Shown: piece by piece, positions 48,898 through 52,741 of the stretch
Numbering within the stretch: the first letter of the stretch is position 1
How the letters are laid out: every line of letters starts with the position of its first letter
Assembly: GCA_938041505.1 (NCBI GenBank)
Contig: CALITC010000010.1
Coordinates: 64,576-117,316, forward strand
Reading direction: 5' to 3'
Length of the DNA: 52,741 bases
DNA from: an uncultured Patescibacteria group bacterium
GTDB lineage: Bacteria; Patescibacteriota; JACMRA01
Position numbers and translations under genes: made by a program
The notes under the pieces: generated by a model
What the model saw: the letters and a program-made list of their open reading frames with translations, nothing else
Databases searched by the model: none
What the model was told of the DNA's origin: nothing

Positions 48898-49836
48898 TTA
48901 TCTAAGATGGGCGTATTTATCTAATTCTTTTAGTTTTTCAAAATCTATATCAGTGACTACTTTTTTGGCGGCAATGCAACCCTTGCAGACTACATTATGG
49001 ATCCGACCTGGCTTTGTTTTGTTGTGCTCGTCGAGCTCATAATAATCCACTAGATTCTCAGATTGCTGATTGCAAATAGCACACCTTCCAATCACTTGAT
49101 GCTTCGGGTCGTCCTCATTGAAGGCAACCGTAACTCGCCCGTCGAATACATACAACTTACCAAGGAAATCTTCGTTGGGATATTTCTCCATATAAGTGAC
49201 AATTCCGTCTTGAAGTTGATGAACATCATTAAATCCATTATTTAGAAGCACACCACTTGCTTTTTCGCACCTGACACCCCCTGTGCAGACTGTAACGATG
49301 GTTTTATTTTTTAAATGCTCTAATTGAGGCAGCATGTCCGGCAATTCGCGAAAGTTACTAAATCCTTTGAGTAAGAGAGAGTCTTGAAAATGACCTACGG
49401 CATATTCGTAATCGTTGCGCATGTCCACGATATAAAATTCTTTGTCGCTATGAATCCATTCATGTAGGCCTTCGGCACTGAGATAATTACCGGTTTTTTT
49501 GGCTAATGGTCCAACATTATATTTGTCTTCAATTTTGGTCATAACGATCTCATCTTTGACGCGGACTTGTAGCTTGGGAAAAGCATCACCGATACCCGGA
49601 GAAATCTTAAATTTTATCTCAGCGAATCCTGGTTCTTGCTTAGTAACCTTCATATATTCTTCACACGCTTCTGGAGTACCTTCAACCGTACCGTTGAGAC
49701 CTTCTTTGGCTATTAGAATTCTGCCTTTGAGGTTGAGGCGTTCACAGAGTCTTCGTTGGCGATACATGAGCTCTTTTGGAGTATCTACTGGTGTATAGAT
49801 ATAGTATAACAATACATGATAATTAGGCTGTAACAT
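48898..49836 (-). CDS. trhO: TrhO-type rhodanese-domain protein (tRNA uridine-34 hydroxylation)
   Basis: The 312-residue protein matches the TrhO/YceA family, which hydroxylates the wobble uridine of certain tRNAs. An N-terminal ferredoxin-like domain (LYYIYTPVDTP, GRILIAKEGLNGTVEG) is followed by a rhodanese domain (about 120-225) with active loop VCTGGVRCEKASG. Next is a four-cysteine zinc site (CAICN ... CKGC). Length is normal. It is transcribed away from the gene at 49933. Confidence 0.9.
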   Translation of the reverse strand: MLQPNYHVLLYYIYTPVDTPKELMYRQRRLCERLNLKGRILIAKEGLNGTVEGTPEACEEYMKVTKQEPGFAEIKFKISPGIGDAFPKLQVRVKDEIVMTKIEDKYNVGPLAKKTGNYLSAEGLHEWIHSDKEFYIVDMRNDYEYAVGHFQDSLLLKGFSNFRELPDMLPQLEHLKNKTIVTVCTGGVRCEKASGVLLNNGFNDVHQLQDGIVTYMEKYPNEDFLGKLYVFDGRVTVAFNEDDPKHQVIGRCAICNQQSENLVDYYELDEHNKTKPGRIHNVVCKGCIAAKKVVTDIDFEKLKELDKYAHLR

Positions 49837-49872
49837 ATGAGACCCAACTTATATCAAAATCAATTTTTCGTC

Positions 49873-49902
49873 AAAAAAAACACCCCTCTTTGTATTGAAG
49901 GG
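49873..49902 (-). terminator. Terminator of the gene at 49933-50418
   Basis: On the minus strand CCCTT pairs with GAGGG (one G-T pair) and is followed by GTGTTTTTTTT. It lies about 30 nt beyond the stop. Confidence 0.7.
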
Positions 49903-49932
49903 ATAGTTAATAAATCAGTTCTGGTGAAATCA

Positions 49933-50418
49933 TTATTGTTGAGTAGTTAGATGCCTTTGTTTTCTTAGCGCTTGCCACAGAGCATAACCCATTTCTTCAT
50001 CGAGAAGTTGCTGACCGTCTAATCTACTGCCGATATCATTAATCTCTGAATGGTTTAAGTGTGGGACTTGCCTAATTAGCTGGTTACAGGCTTTGGTATA
50101 TTTTCTTTTACTCAATAACTCTAGGCATTGAAAGTAAGTATAGTTTATTAATAGTGACAAAAGCCAAAAAGGCAAGAGTACACCGATCCAATAGAGTAGA
50201 TTGGTGTATAACGATCTTACACTATCCAAGTCAGCAGGGATTATATTCGGCCATGGTCTTCTGAATACCTCACCATAAAACTCCGGATACACTATCAACA
50301 AAATGAAGAATATAAACAAAGCATTTATGACGAAATATTTTATATAATAATACCTTTTTCGATTTCTATACACTTCGCTAATACTATTTTCGATTGTCTC
50401 TAGATGTTGAACGTACAC
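49933..50418 (-). CDS. Small membrane protein, 161 residues
   Basis: It starts at GTG 50418 after a perfect AGGAGG 6 nt upstream. Two hydrophobic helices are visible (YFVINALFIFFILLIVYP, and YWIGVLLPFWLLSLLINYT), separated by an external loop of about 40 residues. The C-terminal 60 residues are soluble and charged (NQLIRQVPHLNHSEINDIG). No family recognised. It has its own terminator and probably its own promoter. Confidence 0.7.
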   Translation of the reverse strand: MYVQHLETIENSISEVYRNRKRYYYIKYFVINALFIFFILLIVYPEFYGEVFRRPWPNIIPADLDSVRSLYTNLLYWIGVLLPFWLLSLLINYTYFQCLELLSKRKYTKACNQLIRQVPHLNHSEINDIGSRLDGQQLLDEEMGYALWQALRKQRHLTTQQ

Positions 50419-50554
50419 TTAAAGCCTCCTTATACTAATAATAACTAACAAAGCACAGCTATCTTTTTTTGTCTAGAATCCTATGAAGTTGCTAAATGTA
50501 TACCTAAGGTGGTGGGAAAGTGGAGTGATTATTCACTAGGTAGGTTCTGCTTAC

Positions 50555-51931
50555 TTATTGGCTCCATAGCTCGTTGGAAAGAAGTCCAATAATTATGAAA
50601 ATAGGCATTATAAAGATTGGAGAGAACGTTAACCATTGTATAACATACCCTAACAGAGCAAACGAAAGAATAGTTATAGTCTTAAGCCTTAAGTTGCTGT
50701 CGAACGAATATTGTTTTGCTTTTATAAAACCTGATATTAGCAGGCTTAGCAGCATAAATAAAAAAATTGTAAAGGCTAAGAACCCGTGCTCGAGCCACAC
50801 TTCAACATAGACATTATTGGTAATAAGGTATTGATCTTTACCTGCAAACCACACTAGTGGTCGCGCCCAGTGCGCGTATTGCCCGCTCCCCACTCCGGTG
50901 AACGAAAACTGAGGGAGTAAGTCTGTGGCAATGCGTAAGAACAACCCCCTATCCACCGCTGTGGAGCTTCTCCCTTGGACTGTGAAAATAAATAATCTCC
51001 AGAGCTCGTTGAGTACGTTTCTTGCTTGAGGCGAGTACACAAACAAACCAAGGATACCCACAACACCCAATATAACAAGTGTTGATAACCTGCTCCAGAC
51101 TCGATTGAAGTTGGTCTTAGTGGCCATAAATATAACCAAAATAATCAGAAGCCCCAGCAGAGTAACAATGGCAGATTTGGAATTGGTCAGCAAAAAAGCA
51201 CTGGTAAAGAGAGCGAGTAGCAGTGAATTATTGGCAAATAATTTGTTCAGAAATTGGTTTTTATAAGTTTTAATTGTGTCTGAGTGTTGCACAAATACCA
51301 GTGATGTAATTATCGGCAAGAATAACATCCCAGCAAAATAAAGCGGCTCTAAGGCAGTGCCCTGAGCTCTAGCAATACCGAGAACCTGCTTAGTATACTG
51401 CTCATCTAAAAGAGTGAGAGTTGCTGGCAGCCCAACCAAATCCCCGACAACCTGATAGAGCGCAAACAGAGACGTGAACACCATCACGAAAGTAATATCT
51501 TTGATTCGCTGGTAGACATTGGTCGTGAAGTTAGACAAAAGAAACGCAGCCCCAAACGCTAATAGAGTTGCAATCATTGTACTTAAGAATCTATTTGGTC
51601 TCTCGACAAAATACCAAGATGGAATTCCCGCAACTGTAAATAATAGTAGTGGCCAAAAAATTGGATTGAGCTTAGTTTGTAAAAGATCTTTGTCTCTTCT
51701 AACTAAGAGTACGGCAACTACCCATAAGCCTAGCAAAGTAAATATTTGCGAAAAACGTATCGTTAACCCTGCTCCACCACCTACCGTCAAACTTGGAATT
51801 CTTTCGAAGGGATAGGCAATTACAAGCCACGTGCACAGCTTGTGTGGCCAGCATAATGTCGCGTGCTTCCAGATTACTATACTACCTAAGATTAGGCAGG
51901 CTAGGAAGACGAGGGCTAGAGTGGCAATCAT
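50555..51931 (-). CDS. O-antigen ligase / polymerase-like membrane protein
   Basis: The 458-residue protein has about 12 helices and the Wzy_C-type large loop between late helices: VYSPQARNVLNELWRLF ... QGRSSTAVDRGLFLRIAT, then TGVGSGQYAHWARP and NNVYVEVWLEHGF. Such proteins ligate or polymerise surface glycans at the outer face of the membrane. It lies 4 nt after proS and so may be cotranscribed with it. Fits with the GT4 and surface-glycan theme, but no other Wzx/Wzy genes are here. Confidence 0.8.
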   Translation of the reverse strand: MIATLALVFLACLILGSIVIWKHATLCWPHKLCTWLVIAYPFERIPSLTVGGGAGLTIRFSQIFTLLGLWVVAVLLVRRDKDLLQTKLNPIFWPLLLFTVAGIPSWYFVERPNRFLSTMIATLLAFGAAFLLSNFTTNVYQRIKDITFVMVFTSLFALYQVVGDLVGLPATLTLLDEQYTKQVLGIARAQGTALEPLYFAGMLFLPIITSLVFVQHSDTIKTYKNQFLNKLFANNSLLLALFTSAFLLTNSKSAIVTLLGLLIILVIFMATKTNFNRVWSRLSTLVILGVVGILGLFVYSPQARNVLNELWRLFIFTVQGRSSTAVDRGLFLRIATDLLPQFSFTGVGSGQYAHWARPLVWFAGKDQYLITNNVYVEVWLEHGFLAFTIFLFMLLSLLISGFIKAKQYSFDSNLRLKTITILSFALLGYVIQWLTFSPIFIMPIFIIIGLLSNELWSQ

Positions 51932-51935
51932 AGAG

Positions 51936-52741
51936 TTAGAGAGGTAGGAGAGTAGACTCGCTAGTCCGGCGGTTTCGGAACTCTACAGAATTTTGTTCAA
52001 GAGTTCGAGGGGTAATAATGATTTGATACGGGCAACCTATGAGATCTGCGTCGCCGAGCTTTTGACCCATACCTATGGTTCGATCATCCCAGAGAATATC
52101 ACCCTCTTTGGCATCTATTCCGTTGATTGCACTGGTGTTGTTGTATAAGCCTGCAGCTATGCTGAGTACTTTGCTTTTAGTTTCCTGATCTTTTGGATTG
52201 AAGTGCGTCACCAGGTGGTATTTGAACGGAGCGATAGACTCTGGCCAAATTAAACCACGCTCATCGTTGTTGTTCTCAGCAATCACACCAAGGCAGCGAC
52301 TAGTACCGATGCCATGACAACCCATGGTTGGGTGTTTTTGCACATTGTTCTCATCGGTGTAGATTATATTAAAAGCCTTCGTCCACTTATCGCATAAGTC
52401 AAAAATATTACCAACTTCTGCCGAAACATGTTCGATATATTGTTGACCAGACGATGGATGAATATCTCCTGCTTGCGCTTCTTTGAGATCGTACCACTGC
52501 GTAGGCATGTCGACATCCCTCCCAAAATTCACGTTAATTGTGTGATAGCCTGTACGGTTAGTCCCGCATTCAAAATTAGTTAACCCTTCCAAAGAGTCAT
52601 CGAAAAACATATAGATACTCTCAGGGAGGTTAATTATCCCTGCATATCCTAAGACAGCTCCAGTTAGAGATTCGATCTTTTGTTCACTAGCCAGACCTTT
52701 GATCTTAGAACCAACGTGTTTCTGAAGTTTTTCGGTGTTTA
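51936..52741 (-). CDS. proS: Prolyl-tRNA synthetase, C-terminal part (5' end outside window)
   Basis: The frame is open from the window edge to the stop at 51936 (268 codons). It begins inside the editing (INS/YbaK) domain: SLTGAVLGYAGIINLPESIYMFFDDS, then ECGTNRTGYHTINVNFGRDVD. Class II motif 3 follows as HPTMGCHGIGTSRCLGVIAENNNDERG, then IWPESIAPFKYHLV and the anticodon-binding domain. It charges tRNA-Pro. The order INS domain before motif 3 is that of the bacterial-type enzyme. No damage is seen. Confidence 0.92.
   Translation of the reverse strand, partial: NTEKLQKHVGSKIKGLASEQKIESLTGAVLGYAGIINLPESIYMFFDDSLEGLTNFECGTNRTGYHTINVNFGRDVDMPTQWYDLKEAQAGDIHPSSGQQYIEHVSAEVGNIFDLCDKWTKAFNIIYTDENNVQKHPTMGCHGIGTSRCLGVIAENNNDERGLIWPESIAPFKYHLVTHFNPKDQETKSKVLSIAAGLYNNTSAINGIDAKEGDILWDDRTIGMGQKLGDADLIGCPYQIIITPRTLEQNSVEFRNRRTSESTLLPL

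Noticed and set aside
1-52741. CRISPR array, tRNA or rRNA genes, replication origin
   Set aside because: I saw no regularly spaced repeats, no T-loop-like GGTTCRANYCC in a tRNA context, no rRNA sequence and no DnaA-box cluster. A computed scan (tRNAscan, repeat finder) would be decisive.

Overview
The window is AT-rich bacterial chromosome. Gene content points to a Candidate Phyla Radiation (Patescibacteria)-type organism, but the exact lineage cannot be fixed from this sequence. The reasons are: very large secreted or adhesive proteins beside many tiny orphan genes, a monoderm-style envelope set (MraY, MurJ, O-antigen-ligase-like protein, S41 protease, no outer-membrane genes), a stripped-down set of housekeeping genes (HisRS, ProRS, PyrD, PyrC, TrhO), and genes started from near-consensus promoters with very short or no leaders. 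No rRNA, tRNA, CRISPR array or complete transposon was seen.

Layout. (1) 1-10.8 kb is an accessory region. It holds a giant HrpA-like DExH helicase on the minus strand and a string of short orphan genes. Most orphans have their own TTGACA-N17-TATAAT promoter and several have a terminator. It also holds a truncated second copy of the helicase tail, a tandem paralog pair with a frameshifted member, and a probable IS605-type remnant. (2) 10.8-14.9 kb: a MarR repressor with a palindromic operator and an RND-type transporter. (3) 14.9-21.5 kb: envelope genes. A minus-strand run reads GT4 glycosyltransferase, 46-residue membrane protein, MraY, DUF2207-like membrane protein and a nonsense-interrupted histidine phosphatase. 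Divergent from it are an S41 protease and a PH-like membrane protein. (4) 21.5-23.2 kb: three minus-strand genes sharing one C-terminal zinc-ribbon tail, one with UGA at a zinc cysteine. (5) 23.3-27.9 kb: solute-binding protein, unknown membrane protein and MurJ. (6) 28-32.2 kb: orphan genes, an aldehyde dehydrogenase, and intergenic units with promoter and terminator but no normal ORF, best read as small RNAs. (7) 32.2-36.1 kb: HisRS and a cluster of decaying secreted-protein genes. (8) 36.2-43.3 kb: an operon of a 1.8k-residue SdrD-type surface protein, a clan GH-A glycoside hydrolase and a small protein. (9) 43.4-52.7 kb: a divergent Nramp-like transporter, a paralog pair with one dead copy, PyrD and PyrC (consecutive steps of pyrimidine synthesis), TrhO, an O-antigen-ligase-like protein and the 3' part of proS.

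The main pattern is repeated birth and decay of neighbouring paralogs. Five families in 52 kb each contain at least one damaged copy (1-nt deletion, nonsense codon or truncation), while the large housekeeping genes are intact. The damage could be biological or partly assembly error, so reads should be checked before interpretation. The clearest candidates for something undescribed are the two intergenic RNA units at 30.6-31.8 kb with ideal Shine-Dalgarno sequences but almost nothing to translate, and the shared promoter module that drives the orphan genes.
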